Shown here piece by piece: positions 1 to 11,161 of a DNA stretch of 64,000 bases. The position numbers were made by a program, and so were the translations under genes. Below the pieces are notes generated by a model. That model saw only the letters and a list, made by a program, of their open reading frames with translations. It was not told the DNA's origin and made no database searches. The stretch is from positions 2,968,470-3,032,469 of the forward strand of contig NC_134526.1 of NCBI RefSeq assembly GCF_027942865.1, read 5' to 3'. Numbering within the stretch: the first letter of the stretch is position 1; each line of letters starts with the position of its first letter. The DNA is from Odontesthes bonariensis. Its lineage: Eukaryota; Chordata; Actinopteri; Atheriniformes; Atherinopsidae.

Positions 1-733
1 GACTGCACTGAACCCCACTAAACCGCCTCTGAGACTCGGTTTAGGTGCGTTTAGCTCAAAGAGAGCGTGCTAAATCACTGCTTTCACCATAAATGTTCTG
101 ATTTGATTATTATTGCTCTGAGGAAATGAAAGAAAAGCCCAAAGAAACATCGTTTCTGGGCGTGGAAGTTAAAGGGTTAATGTAAATCTGAGCTCAGCCC
201 TGGTACAGAAGCAAGATAATCTGCTGCTGGAACTGGGGCAGTAGAGCTTCTTTTTTAAACTAATATTGGGTTTTTTTTCCACAAACAGCATCTAAATTTA
301 GACAATACAGATGTAATCTCATGCCATCTGTGTACATTTCCCCTCACGACACAACTTATTGACTTTGTTTGTTTGTTTTATATAAAAAAAGAAGGATTTA
401 GTGGAGCGGCATCCTGGATGAGTGCACGTGGAGCTCAACTCAAAGAGTGTCAAAGCCTTTGTTTGGGTCCTAACCTGCAGACACACGATCGATCTACATT
501 TAAAAGGATTTGAGATGATCTGATTAGGATTGACAGCATCTGTATTCTCACTAAAGCTGTAACCTGCTCCTCATAGATGAGCCCCTCGCCGTCTCTGCCT
601 AATGTTCAGAATCACTATCACCCAATTAAAACTGCAGGGATTATAACATGGTTACAGCCTGTCAGGCTTTTTGGAGCTTTACTCACTTTAAGAAGAGTGT
701 TTGATGGAATAAAACAGTTAAAGTTAGCTTTAA
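1..733. other. no gene recognised (probable taok intron)
   Basis: No coding region, RNA gene or named repeat was recognised here. If the kinase exon at 1995-2135 is read correctly, this stretch lies in the intron after it, because that gene runs towards lower coordinates. The next TAO-kinase exon (which would start ARDV and contain the ATP-binding lysine) was looked for by eye on the minus strand and not found, so it probably lies outside the window. Confidence 0.5.
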
Positions 734-873
734 AGGGATAGTTCGCCTCTTTTGACATGAAGCTGTATGACATCCCATATCAGCAACATCATTTCTGAAC
801 ATCTTCTTACCCCCTGCTGCGTCCTGTGAGCTGAGTTCCAGCCTCGTTTTGGTGCTGATGAAGGTAGTCCAGC
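734..873 (+). mobile_element. Kolobok/T2-like MITE, left-end fragment
   Basis: A TTAA at 730-733 is followed by AGGGATAGTTCGCC, the same terminus as the MITEs in the HSP70 array and the longer element at 11162. Similarity stops near 873, inside the motif GGTAGTCCAGCTAGTT, so the other end is missing. TTAA target sites with AGGG termini are the hallmark of T2/Kolobok-type elements. That assignment is inferred from the ends only, since no transposase is visible. Confidence 0.6.
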
Positions 874-946
874 TAGTTAAACAGGAGCTCACACCTATAA
901 TTATCCCCTGCTTTACATATAAACTGCTGAACAGCAGCTGGGTGAG

Positions 947-1909
947 CAGAGGTGGGTGGTAACGAGTTACATTTACTCGAGTAAGTTTTTGAAAACATTA
1001 TACTTCTAGGAGTAGTTTTAAATCTCTATACTTTTTACTTTTCCTTGAGTAGATGTGTGCAGCAGAAACTGTCCTCTTACTCCGCTACATTAGGCTACAA
1101 TGAGCTGGTTACTTTTCTTCTTACCTCTTTGGTATTCTACGCCTCATTATTTTTATCCCCCCGCGTACGCCTCATTTTAATGTTTTATTCTGACAGAGAG
1201 AGAGACTTCCGCCAAAGGCTCTACCACCTGACTGTGTTCCACCAATCAGACGCAGCCGTGCAGTCTGGTCACGTGACCGTACTCGATCTCAGCGGCGGGA
1301 CGGGTTAGCTTTAGCATTAGCAGTCGTAGCAAACAAAGAAAGAAACAGATGAAAAATGTCAGAACCAACGGTGGGAAATGAAGACGCAGACGAGGCCTCA
1401 TACTGAAAGCATGTTTACCTTACAAAGAGTGAGAAACAGCAGCTACATTATGTGTCTTCTGTGTCAACCAAAACAAACGCACATTTCAGCAGAAACTCAA
1501 CATCTAACTTGAGGAAACATGTAGCGATAAGTTTCCTAAACTCGTTTCCCCCCCATGGATAGGTGAATGTTTGTTTTTTAGGTTACATATGGGTTACATA
1601 TGTTTTAAACATTTCCTAAGTCTCTTTTATTTTTTATTCAAGTACTTAAATTCACCTGGATTATTTTAATTTAAGCTATTTTGTTATTAATTAATTAATT
1701 TTAATTAATTTTATCAATTGGATGAACTCTAATTGGCCTAAAGATGATTATTTAGTATTTTTGTCTGTCTGATTGAATGCTTGTGTTAACAAATAAATCA
1801 GACGTTACTCAACAGTTACTCAGTACTTGAGTAGTTTTTTTCACAGAGCACTTTTGACGACTTTTTACTTTTACTTGAGTACAACTTTTGGCGTCTCTGC
1901 CCACCTCAG
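947..1909. mobile_element. hAT element, 963 bp, with BED-finger remnant
   Basis: The left end CAGAGGTGGGTGGTAACG and the reverse complement of the right end CTGAGGTGGGCAGAGACG are imperfect inverted repeats. They are flanked by TGGGTGAG (939-946) and TGGGTCAG (1910-1917), an 8-bp target duplication with one mismatch, as expected for hAT. Inside, near 1455-1530, a broken reading frame shows C-L-L-C followed in a shifted frame by S-T-S-N-L-R-K-H. This matches the cysteine and histidine spacing of a BED zinc finger from a hAT transposase. The element is non-autonomous. It lies in a kinase intron, 85 bp past the splice donor. Confidence 0.8.
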
Positions 1910-1994
1910 TGGGTCAGATGATGGTGATGCTGAAGATAAAGGACCAAACAAACACCTGCTGGCAGGGAATGAACAGACATCTCGTCCTACTCAC

Positions 1995-2135
1995 AAAGTA
2001 AACGGCTCCGAAGCTGCCGTGGCCGATCTCACGGAGGTCGGCGAACAGCTTCTCCGGATCATCTTTACAGAAGAGGTCTGCCACGTCCGGGTCCTTCAGA
2101 TTGCCCGCCCGTGCATTCGAGGGCATGGCCAGGGC
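1995..2135 (-). CDS. taok2: TAO-family Ser/Thr kinase, first coding exon (taok2-like)
   Basis: The minus-strand ATG at 2126 opens a 44-codon exon that begins [19 protein letters not shown] and ends [10 protein letters not shown], followed directly by a strong splice donor GTGAGT (1989-1994). The exon ends in phase 0. A pyrimidine-rich acceptor ending CTCCAG lies just upstream (AG at 2136-2137), so this is an internal exon with a 9-base 5'-UTR segment. TAO kinases are STE20-type MAP3Ks that act in stress MAPK signalling and on the cytoskeleton. The N-terminus and glycine loop G-H-G-S-F-G are characteristic of the family. The DPDVA and KDDPEKLF segments resemble TAOK2 more than TAOK1 or TAOK3, from memory. 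The reading frame that continues past the donor is intronic. The rest of the kinase lies to the left of the window. Confidence 0.8.
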
Positions 2136-2137
2136 CT

Positions 2138-4990
2138 GGAGGACAGGGTTAAAGCACTCAGGTTAGGGGTCAAAGCTTCGCTCAGAGCTCGCTGTGTCTC
2201 GGAAGGACGACAAGTGTTTGCTCTACATACAGTTTGAGAAAAATAAGCCTGAAATATACTGTGATATTTGTAAAAAATGTCCCTCTGGTGCACCGAGCAG
2301 CCTCCCGACAGTTTGAATATGCGGAGCAGAGTTACATAACTGGCTGCTTTCTGCACGACTGTTGACAGTTAACGTCGGGTTGGCACCTCTGTGGTGAGAA
2401 CCAGCAATCTTTTCTCTCTAATTTAATCTTTCTGGACAGCAACCAGCTGACAAGTCGAGGCAGGCGCAGAGTTCCAGGGAAAGCCTGGATGTTTAACGGC
2501 AGGAAGAGAACAGACCCGAGCAGCCGCTCTGTGCCGATACTCTGACATCTAAAGCAGAAATGATGCGAGCTCAACAGCTTTGAGATTTCACTGAGCATTA
2601 AAAACACTAAATATAACTAAATCTGACTGAACTACAGCTTTTAAAATGGGATTATCAATGTATATAAATCAACAATTAACCCTTTTTAATCACAACAAAA
2701 ATCCAACAGTGGAAGGATTCAGATTAACACACTAAAAATAAGGTGGAACAGCACAATTCTCTGCCATTATTATAAAAACAGCTTCAGATTCAGCTTTCTG
2801 ATCAACTATTTTAGCTATAAATGCTAATTTAATTTCTATAGCACCTTTAAAACTGCTTTAAATGTTAGTTTAACTACAAACGAGGTTTGAAAAAAGGTAA
2901 CTGTAAGACATCGCAACATTAAAGACCTGATAGCACATAACTCAAATTAAAAGCAAAGAAAAATCTTTATTTTTGTCCAAAAACATATGTTTAAGACTAC
3001 TTTAGTGCATTTTTCTGCACTCATTAAGTGCTTATGAGCAGAAAGTGTCACGATTAGGAAGAATTTCATTGTGTATGTGACAAATAAAACTTGATCTTGA
3101 TTATTCTAAGGTGGGCTTGTTGCTCTTGTTTTCTCCACCTGATTGAGATAAACGATGAAGCGTAACTCCAGATATCCTCGCTGGAGCCCAACCCTCAGAC
3201 GCGTCAGGAAATCGGTTGGTTTTCCTTCTAACCAGCGAAGCGTGAAGGTCGTCATGAGACCGTTCAGAGAGCGGCGGCTGGCAGCGAGGAGGCGGCGCCG
3301 TGGTCAAACAGAACCCAACGAGACGCCTTTGAACTCGCGGAGGACTCCATCACGAGGCCACGCTCCTGCAGCTACGGGTGATCGCTGAATAACAGGGCTG
3401 TGTACTCTGAACAGTTCCATTTAGCTGTGCATATGACACCTGAAAGGATTTTATCTGCACTCTTCACTTTTAAATTAATTAATTAATGATTATTTTTTGT
3501 ATTTTTCCTTTATGGTAATGAGCTATGACGCGGTTCGGCGAAAACCAATGACAATCCACAGACTGTAGGGGTCCGACAATCCGCGGGGTTCGCGGAAACA
3601 GACGTGTAAACTTTGGTTCCTATCCAAACAATAGTCGCTTAATCCTGAGACTGTTGCAATTGCCGTGTCGAGTGCTTCAATACAATAATGTAGTAACCCC
3701 ACGCATACCTTTCTCACTGCAATTAAGTTTTATTTCGGATTTAGTTTATTTTTCACAGCTGCCTCTGCTATTCCTGCTCTTCTCAGGTGTACCTAATGTA
3801 GTTTTACATCATTTGTAATGTGATGTATATCTTGTATAACAAATTGTAAATACCAACACGTTTATTCGTGTCCCTGCCCTCTCTTTCCTCATGTTTTTTA
3901 CCGCGGGGGTGCTGCACAGCGGCGGGGCCTTTAAAAATTGAACATTCTAAATGTGACGTCACGAGCGACCAAAGCTACCAAAGCAAATTCTCAAGCGAAG
4001 CTTCTCCAGCTACCTCCGCTAGCAGGCAGCGTAGGTCGCTCTTGATGTACACGCAGCATTAATCAGGTGAGACTGAAATACGGCTTCGTGTGGACTGGTC
4101 ATCGCCACGGCTTTTTGGCCAAGAAGTCAGAGAACGACGTCCATCCAACTCAACACAGTGAGGTGAATAAACGGGCTCTGATTTCATGCTCCAACACGGG
4201 GACGAAGACAGCCGAGTGGAGCTGTGACCACGTCTCATACCTGAACCGATTCGTGTTTAATAAAATGTGATTAAAGCATCAGAGCTGCTGAAAATCAAAA
4301 GGCAGATTTAAATAAAGCCATGAAATCCAGAGATGAGCCGAGCTGAGCCCCAAATCAAATCATCTGGCTAAATCAGCCCTCTGAATGTAATCTCAGCCCG
4401 CACACTGAGCCGTATTGACAAACGCAGCACTGCTGAATAATGGGGTTAATGGGGCTGCTCATCCTCTGAGCGTCAGCTGGAGCCCCGAGGAGGGCCCACA
4501 ACATGACGGGGCCTCCGTGAACGCACCAACACACGGCCCCGGGGTCCCTGCTTCATGCACAGCTGGGAGGTTTGTTCCTTTTATAGCGCCGCCGTCAAAC
4601 GCCAAGGCAGAGGAGACGGGGTTCCAGCCCCCCCACACAACAACAGTCCAAAACGTGGTGAACCAATTACACAGCATGTGGCACCCTGATGGCGTTCGAT
4701 CCGAGGAAAGCTCGTCCAGTTTGTGCAAACCGCAGAGAAATACAGCCTGAATGTGACTAACTCTGAACCAACCAACACAGTTCCTCCTCAGAATTTTTTT
4801 TTAAAAAAACTATCAGCTAAAACAAGGGCTCCTTCATGAGCATTTTCTTATTTTATCTTATTCGATTTTGTTGTATTTTATTACTTTCACTGTTCTTTTA
4901 TTTGCTTTTACTTCTTCTTCTCGTTATAGCTGATGTTTATTCTACTCTATTTGCTTGTTTTTCCTTTAATTGTTTACATATCTTTTATAC
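2138..4990. other. intron 1 of the kinase gene; no gene seen
   Basis: This AT-rich stretch has only short, unconserved open frames. Near 3060-3105 the string GTGACAAATAAAACTTGA resembles the 3' end of a fish retroposon, but its boundaries cannot be set. A moderately GC-rich patch at about 3870-4050 and another at 4450-4750 have no recognisable product. If the exon 1 proposal at 7640-8165 is right, all of this is the 5'-UTR intron of the kinase gene. Confidence 0.4.
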
Positions 4991-5362
4991 CAGGGGTCTT
5001 CAACGTCTTTCAGGCCAGGGACCCCCAAACTGATGGAGAGTTGGAGCAGGGACCCCCTACTATTTATATGGCATACACTTGTGTTTTATATTGAACGGGG
5101 GCCTAGTGCTGTGTGTAAACATAGCTACTCTGTTATTGTACATTCAACACTGAGCTGTTCCAATAATCCACAGATTTGAACTTTAAACATGCATGTAGAT
5201 GGGACAATGAATCCTCAAACCATCTGTGGATGGAACATGTTTGCACACAATTTGTGAGAAAAAACTGTTTGAAAAAAATAAAAATAATTAAAAATCGTCT
5301 AATCAACAAAAGATTTCGCGACCCCCCTGCAGTACCTCCGCGGACCCCCTGCTGAAGACCTG
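4991..5362. mobile_element. hAT-type MITE, 372 bp
   Basis: The left end reads CAGGGGTCTTCAACGTC and the reverse complement of the right end reads CAGGTCTTCAGCAGGGGG. The element is flanked by TTTTATAC (4983-4990) and TTTTACAC (5363-5370), an 8-bp target duplication with one mismatch. The ends contain complementary blocks of the type GGACCCCC. There is no coding capacity, so it is a non-autonomous element. The 8-bp duplication and CAG terminus support hAT. Confidence 0.8.
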
Positions 5363-5370
5363 TTTTACAC

Positions 5371-6632
5371 TGTACGCTGTTGCAACACAATAATTTCCCA
5401 AATTGGGATGAATAAAGCACTTACCTATCTATCTATCTTTATTTATTACCTGCTGTAAAGCACTTTGGTACATCGTAATGATTGTTTGTAAAGGGCTGTA
5501 GAAATAAAATAAAATACATTTACATTTAACAGGGTAACAAACTGAATTAAAATATATATAATGATAGTTTCCTCATGCTGATACCATGGAACGAATGAAC
5601 CATCTAAAAACAGCCTCTTAACAAGCAAAAACCGACCACTGTTTACTGAACGACCGAAACAAGCAGCAGTAATGATGTAGGTCGATATAATTTCTCTTTC
5701 CGAGACATGAAACACTCTGAAATGAGACTAACCGGGACAGGCCACAACCTGGAATGATAAAAATTTATTATAAAACCTCTTTAAAAGGTCTTTAAAGTCC
5801 CTTCACAATAAAAAAAAATGAAGGATCAATTTACTTTAACCTCCAAATGGGGTCATGTTATCTTTATTGCGTAAGTCCAGCGCTGTGTTGGTGGGTGAGA
5901 GAAAACTTCATCACTGCGGAGCATTTTCTGACTCCTCGGCCTCTCGCTGTAATCGTTCAGCATCTGCGAGACACGACGACGTCGTCGTCTTGTATCTATT
6001 TCTGTCATCTTCCAGGGAACAGCTCCGCTCTCAAACACGCAACCTCTGGGAGAGCAAGATTCCTCCACTTCCTATGTGGAAAAAACAAACTCCAAAAAAA
6101 AAAAAAAAACAGGGAGGAGAAAAAGGGGAACAGAGCCCAACGCTGTTCTTTTTTTAAAAACACAAAGTGTGACGCCAAAATCTGGTGTGTCGGCTGTGCT
6201 GAGTGACCACAATCACATGGCTGAATTCAGGCCCGGTCCACGCGCAGTTCTGACGTGCATGAGCGCTCACACTGGCGCGTGTGTTTGTGTAAGGTGGCGG
6301 TTATCAGATCTGAAGGAATGAAACTTTCTGCCCTGTGACGTGCCCACACAGCTGTGATTAGACGCTGAATCTCCACATTATTCAGCTTTTTAAAGGCAAC
6401 CCAAACACAAAAAGATGCAAAGCTTTGGCTGGAAGTTTGCTTTCAAACTCTGCTTTACTTTTTTTCAGTTTGCACCTGAACTGTTTTATATTCTACAGTT
6501 ATTTCTGCTCTCCATCTAACAGGACAACAGAAACACCCCGTTTAGATGGTTATCACCACAGTGTGCTGTTTATACGGAAACTGCTGCCCTTTCTGACGAG
6601 ACAAATGGACCGAAAAAAAAAAAAAACTTTAT
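5371..6632. other. no gene recognised (probable intron)
   Basis: A short TATC tetranucleotide run lies at about 5428-5440. It is followed by a sequence resembling a LINE 3' end (AGCACTTTGG, then AATAAAATAAAAT near 5458-5518), but its limits are unclear. A poly-A run sits at about 6096-6109. The open frames here are short and overlap in several frames, and none has a recognisable domain. Confidence 0.4.
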
Positions 6633-6829
6633 GTGCAATCTGTTGGTTTCCTTAGCTAGGAAATGGTTTTTGAATTGGCTCTATAAATGAATTGGATTAT
6701 TTTATGAATAATTATGATTACAATTAATTGAATTCCAATTACCTTGAATTGGACTTTATTATCTAAGTGCCTTGAAATGACATTTGTTGTATTTGGCGTG
6801 ATATAAATAAAAATGAATTGAAATTGAAT
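6633..6829 (+). repeat. retroposon 3' tail, plus copy
   Basis: This segment ends in CTATATAAAT-like sequence and an AATTGAAATTGAA tail, typical of the 3' end of fish LINE- or SINE-type retroposons that finish in a short tandem repeat. A reverse-complement relative lies at 9943-10139. They share GTGCAATCTGTTGGTTTCC at the inner edge and the motif GACATTTGTTGTATTTGGCG near the tail. Confidence 0.6.
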
Positions 6830-7122
6830 ACTGAAGCTTGTGAGTTACATTTGAGCTTGTTGGGATTCCTGTTACTGTCGTCTTATGGATGCAGACACAT
6901 GTTGACTGAACCAAGAAGATCCCAAAATGGAAACCAAATTACATTAAATGTCTGCTCTTCACTGAGAAATTAAAATTTCATTCTGCCAGCTAACGGGAGT
7001 TGGAAAAAAAATTAATCACAATGGGATGTAGGTTAAGGAATGGCTGGAGTGCGTTTGCAATATTTACCACTTTAGAAAAAATACTCTGCAAATAAACTAA
7101 AGACAATCAGAAGTCCTTGGAT

Positions 7123-7517
7123 ATATAGTTGACCTTGCCTAATTATTGACATGTACTTGATTATGTAATGCCCCCAGTGTCTGTCTTTATTATTATTGTT
7201 ATTATTATTATTATTGTTTATTTATTTTTCTCAATTTTCTCATCACTGTATGGACACTTTAATTCTTACTAGCATTACTACTATCATTATTATTGTTTTC
7301 CCCTTTATTTATTTATTTAATTTATTGCATTGTTCATTTATTTAACTTGGCTATCTATGCTTATATGTTGTTATGTTTTTCCTTTACAGCAGTATATGGG
7401 GGTTGTGGGTGGGTGGGTTCTGTTTGTTAAAAAGAAAACAAAACTAATTCAAGATATTGTATTTAAATTAATCTTATTTTGTGTGCTTTCTTGAATAAAA
7501 AACATACTTAAAAAAAA
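7123..7517 (+). mobile_element. 5'-truncated LINE 3' end with 14-bp target duplication
   Basis: The insertion is bracketed by AGAAGTCCTTGGAT at 7109-7122 and again at 7518-7531. It ends in TTGAATAAAAAACATACTT followed by an A-run, so it has a poly(A) signal and tail. It contains (TTA)n-rich sequence but no reading frame. A long target duplication plus A-tail is the signature of target-primed reverse transcription by an L1-like machinery. The family cannot be named from this fragment. Confidence 0.75.
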
Positions 7518-7639
7518 AGAAGTCCTTGGATCCAAGTTTGAAAACCCTCCAAAACAGCTAAATAGGTTAGTTAGCATCAGCGCTAACTGGAAGCTAGCAG
7601 GATGTAGCATTACTGCTATCTGGATGTAGCATTACTCAC

Positions 7640-8165
7640 CGCGACTTATTGTGGTTCCCCTCTGGAACGAAAAACAACCGTTAGCAGCCGGACTAGCAGA
7701 AAACCCCGATCCTCATAGCCCGGGTTTCCTCTCAATGCGACGTCTGGTCCATTTCCGCCAAAAGTCCCTCCTGATTTCACAGCGATGGTGGAGATAAAAC
7801 ACCGGTTTCTGGACGGACACTGATGGTTTAGCGGGCTAAAACGGAAACCCGAAGCTAACGGCTGTTCCTGGGCTACTAGCCTGAGCTAATTGGCTAGCTT
7901 AGCTTTGATAGCTTGCGAGCTAACGTTAACGTTAGCCGCTCAGCGGGGTGTGGCTTGTGTTTCCCTGCGGTGCTACACCTCCAAACATATCGTCCGAGTG
8001 CACCGTTTGAAACGCACTCCGAAACTCGCCTTAAAACCAGAGCCCCATAGCCTAACCGGAGCCCTTTCCTACACCGTTTTTTTTTTTGTTCCAGCTAAAC
8101 ACAAGATGGCTCAGGCTGCCGGGGCGGGACTCAAGCGGTAACCGGAAACCGATTAATTCTACTTC
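7640..8165 (-). promoter_or_regulatory. CpG-rich promoter and putative non-coding exon 1 of the kinase gene
   Basis: This is a locally GC- and CpG-rich island. On the minus strand a consensus splice donor GTGAGT (7634-7639) follows GTCGCG, so a non-coding exon ending at 7640 would splice to the acceptor at 2136. Near 8150-8165 the strand carries ACTTCCGG- and CCGGAAACC-type ETS sites. AAGATGGC, a YY1-type site, lies at about 8104. ETS plus YY1 without a clear TATA box is the usual make-up of a housekeeping vertebrate promoter. Linking it to the taok-like gene is inference, based on strand, donor and the matching acceptor. A second transcript going the other way is possible. Confidence 0.45.
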
Positions 8166-8469
8166 CGGTGAGGGCTCCGCTTCACAAATAAAAGGGTATA
8201 AATACACCGACCTACATAATGTTAATAATCTGGTACAGTCGCTCGAAGGCTTGGGTTGGTGATTAGTTTCTACAAGACTGAACAATGAGACGCTGTGAAC
8301 CGGGAATATATATTTTAGCCAAAATAATTATTTTTTTAAATGTTTGTTTTGCGGCGAAAATTACTAAAATAAAAATTCGGAAATTTTACAAAAGGCTGCA
8401 AGTGTATTAGATTTGAATATTATGAGCACGAAGGACAAGTTTGTATCAGTTTTCTTGTGACCCATATTT
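8166..8469. other. intergenic; nothing recognised
   Basis: AT-rich sequence between the CpG island and the Tc1 remnant. No coding region or structured element was recognised. Confidence 0.4.
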
Positions 8470-9000
8470 AGCCTTGAATGACTTTTGTTGCGTTCTCTGC
8501 CAACATGATCCCACACTGCTTCAGTAATGTTGAGCTCCGGGCTCTGGGGAGGATTCATCCCTCCATCAGACCTGCTGGCACTGATTTTCAGCCCACTTCT
8601 TGTGTCCTTTGGCACAGCTCAGCCTTTTCTCCCTGTTTCCCTTCCTTAAGAACGGCTTCCTGACAGCCACCCTTCCATGGAGCCCATTTCTGATGAGGCT
8701 TGGGCCAACAGCAGATGGATGAGCTGAAGGTCCAGATGCATCTCTCAGCTCCTGTGTCAGGTCTTTGCTGGATGTTTTCCTCTTTCTTAAGGACATCACT
8801 TTCAGATCCTGTTCATCTGCTGGAGATAGTTCTTTAGGCCTGACACTTCTTCTTCTGTCCTCCACTTGTCCAGTTTCCTCAAATGTTTTAAGGACACACT
8901 GCACACCATGCTGAGATATGCCAAGTTTTCAGCTAACAGCTCTTTGGGAATCACCTTGTTGCTGCAGAAATCCTGTTTTCTGTCTGTCACACTGTGTTAT
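8470..9000 (-). pseudogene. Tc1-type transposase remnant, internally deleted
   Basis: On the minus strand about 8566-8904 encodes a DNA-binding segment with KTFEETGQVEDRRRS, LSPADEQDLKVMSLRKRK, SSKDLTQELRDASG and RKPFLRKGNREKRLS. This is the usual N-terminal and HTH region of fish Tc1 transposases. About 8480-8570 then jumps, in another frame, to MNPPQSPELNITEAVWDH, the region of the third catalytic residue near the C-terminus. The roughly 150 residues that should lie between, including the first two catalytic aspartates, are absent. A segment at 8802-8990 extends the N-terminus in a further frame. It cannot encode an active transposase, and terminal inverted repeats could not be placed. Confidence 0.85.
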
Positions 9001-9157
9001 CTTTGCTGTTTTTCACACATGCAGCTAATGAAATGGGAACAAATCTTAATTCCAGTCTAAAACCCACAAAGAGCTTCTAGATTATTCATTTCTGGTGGCA
9101 TAAAACAGTTTAATCATTTCATTTATATTAATTGTTCTATAATTAGTCATTAGATTA

Positions 9158-9366
9158 TACAACACTGGTTCATCCCTTGAGTTAGGAGCCTTTTTCCTGC
9201 CTGAATGGTTCATAGCTCGGAGTTAAGTGGCTGAACAGAGAAAAAACACATTCCTCTGAAGATGCTCAGGTACAAGGACTGGACTGAAGATGATGGAAGA
9301 AGCAGAAAATGTCCAAAGAGAAACTCTGAGAGAGCTTCAGGAAGCTACAGAACTGCTGATCAGGAC
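9158..9366 (+). repeat. dispersed repeat R, copy 1 (left of the TRIM gene)
   Basis: This segment starts ACAACACTGGTTCATCCC and runs to CTGATCAGGA. It is closely matched by 18362-18570 in the same orientation, with only scattered differences. Both copies contain ATGCTCAGGTACAAGGACTG and a GAGAAACTCTGAGAGAGC block. The two copies bracket the TRIM gene. No transposon ends were recognised, so this may be a local segmental duplication or part of an unnamed retroposon. Confidence 0.7.
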
Positions 9367-9942
9367 TGTTTGTACAGAATTGGATCAGAAAGTTAACAGT
9401 TAATAACTGCAGCGCCTTTTGTTAGCAGTAACTTTCTGACTGATTCTGTAAATCAGGAAGCCTGAAACATGTCCTGAGGGTCCAGCTGGCTTTCTGTCCC
9501 CATGACAACATGAACCCGGGTGTCAGATCCAAATTTTTCATGCATTTCTGCTCCTGACTGAACGTCTGCTTCCATTCAGCTCCTTTAAATGTTCTTTATC
9601 ACTGCTCATCTCCTGATTTACAGATGGTTTGACTTCACTGTGCAAATAGAAAACCCATAAACCTGTTTACCAGTGACCTTTAGATCTGCTGGCAGGTTAA
9701 AGTCTGGAATAAAACACACCTTAAGGTCTGCTGATCAGATAGGAAGCTGCAGACGGTTCGTTCTTCCTCCTCACAGAGGGACACAGACGGTCGGATTCAC
9801 CTTCTCAACAACTGAAAAGTGGGAATCTGCGACACTGCTGCTTCAGACTGCTCCCACTGCGCCCTGAAGCTGAGTTTTACTGGATACTCCACTCCAAGGG
9901 AAGGTACGTTTGAGGGCTTTTAGCAGGGGAGGGAGGGCGGCC
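9367..9942. other. intergenic; possible TRIM leader exon
   Basis: No coding region was recognised. Near 9840-9903 a sequence ending CCAAGGGAAG is followed by GTACGT, a fair splice donor at 9904. Because the TRIM start codon at 14091 is preceded by a strong acceptor, a non-coding leader exon is needed upstream, and this is one candidate. The support is weak. Confidence 0.25.
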
Positions 9943-10139
9943 ATTAATTCAATTAATTTTATTTATAAAGCGCCAAATACAACAAATGTCATCTCAAGGC
10001 ACTTAAATAATAAAGTTAAATTTAAGCCAATTGGAATTCAATTCATTGTAATCATAATTATTTTCAAACTAATCCAATTAATTCATATAGAGCCAATTCA
10101 AAAACAATTTCCTAGCTAAGGAAACCAACAGATTGCACT
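9943..10139 (-). repeat. retroposon 3' tail, minus copy
   Basis: This is the reverse-complement relative of 6633-6829, with the tail (TTAATTCAATTAA) at the left and GATTGCAC at the right. The pair forms an inverted repeat about 3.1 kb apart. The sequence to the right (10140-10440) may be more of the same retroposon but could not be matched within the window. Confidence 0.6.
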
Positions 10140-11157
10140 ATCTTACCTCTTTTATTTCTCCCCCTACCCGAACCAGGGTTTTGCATCCCCACCCCGCTGT
10201 GACTGGTGTGCAGTTGGTGAGAGGCTGAGGTAGCTTGTGGCTGTAAAAGATGGTTGTTGTGGTGTGAGGGGCAGTGTTGGCTGGCATTAGGGGGGTGACT
10301 CTGGGACGCCAGTGATCACTCTATAGCCTCCTGGAGGTGTCGTGGGCCCAACTAGACGAAACACTGATGAAACCTGATGACCCCAATGACATGTTGGTCA
10401 GCACTGCTCACTGGTCTATATTATAGGGAATTATTCAGTCTGGTCCATTCTTTTATTTATTTATTTATTTATTTTTCTTCTTTAGCACAAGTTCCTTATG
10501 TTTACCTTGGATGAACTATTTATTAAAACGATAAGACCAAAAACATGAACCTTAAGACAAACTGGAGATGCGTTGAATATGGGTGATTATATAAAACACT
10601 TAGTGAATTGAAAATAAAATACGGGGGAATGGAGAGGTACTGGATTTACTCAAATAGTTTAGGGTTGCTTACTATTTGTAGCTAAAGACTGACATCTTGG
10701 ATTAATTTATCATTCTAATAGTGAAAGTCTCGAGACACCCATCTAACCGTCTGTAAGATGAAAAAAGGGTCAACCCTACCTCACTGAAGTCCTGTTAGTC
10801 AGCTCAGAACACAGCAGGAGGTAGCCATGTGGGGTCCGAGGGGATTTCTCTCGGTTCCGCTCTCTGGGCCTTCCTTTGGTTGTGGCTGACTTCAGCGGAC
10901 TTTTCAGTTGCCTGGTCGGTCGCTTCTTTTCACTAGGAAATGGGAACTGGCTGGTATCGAGGACATCAGCGTGCAGAATGATAAAATCGTCCGAGTGTCA
11001 GAGTTGGTCGGTTGCTGATCAACTTCTGATGAGGTGAACTGGAGTTCACAGAATGTTAACAAAAAGTTGCTTGAAAACAACAAAGAAACTCTATTTCTCC
11101 ATTACTTCCGTCTCATAAAACATTTGTCTCGATGATTCTGAAAACACCACAACATCT
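10140..11157. other. intergenic; nothing firmly recognised
   Basis: Contains a (TTTA)n run at about 10451-10475. The block 10320-10400, with AACTAGACGAAACACTGATG, looks like interspersed-repeat sequence but has no second copy here. No coding region was recognised. Confidence 0.35.
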
Positions 11158-11161
11158 TTAA

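Noticed and set aside
3155-3388. Arginine-rich 77-codon frame
   Set aside because: No domain, no splice or promoter context, and overlapping frames on the other strand. Likely chance in a GC-rich patch.
5847-6321. Overlapping 80-120-codon frames around a lysine-rich stretch
   Set aside because: The lysines come from a poly-A run, and three frames are open at once, which is typical of non-coding sequence.
8106-8141. Short plus-strand frame MAQAAGAGLKR after a pyrimidine tract ending CAG
   Set aside because: Only 11 codons with a stop, in a CpG island. The AAGATGGC string fits a YY1 site better than a start codon.
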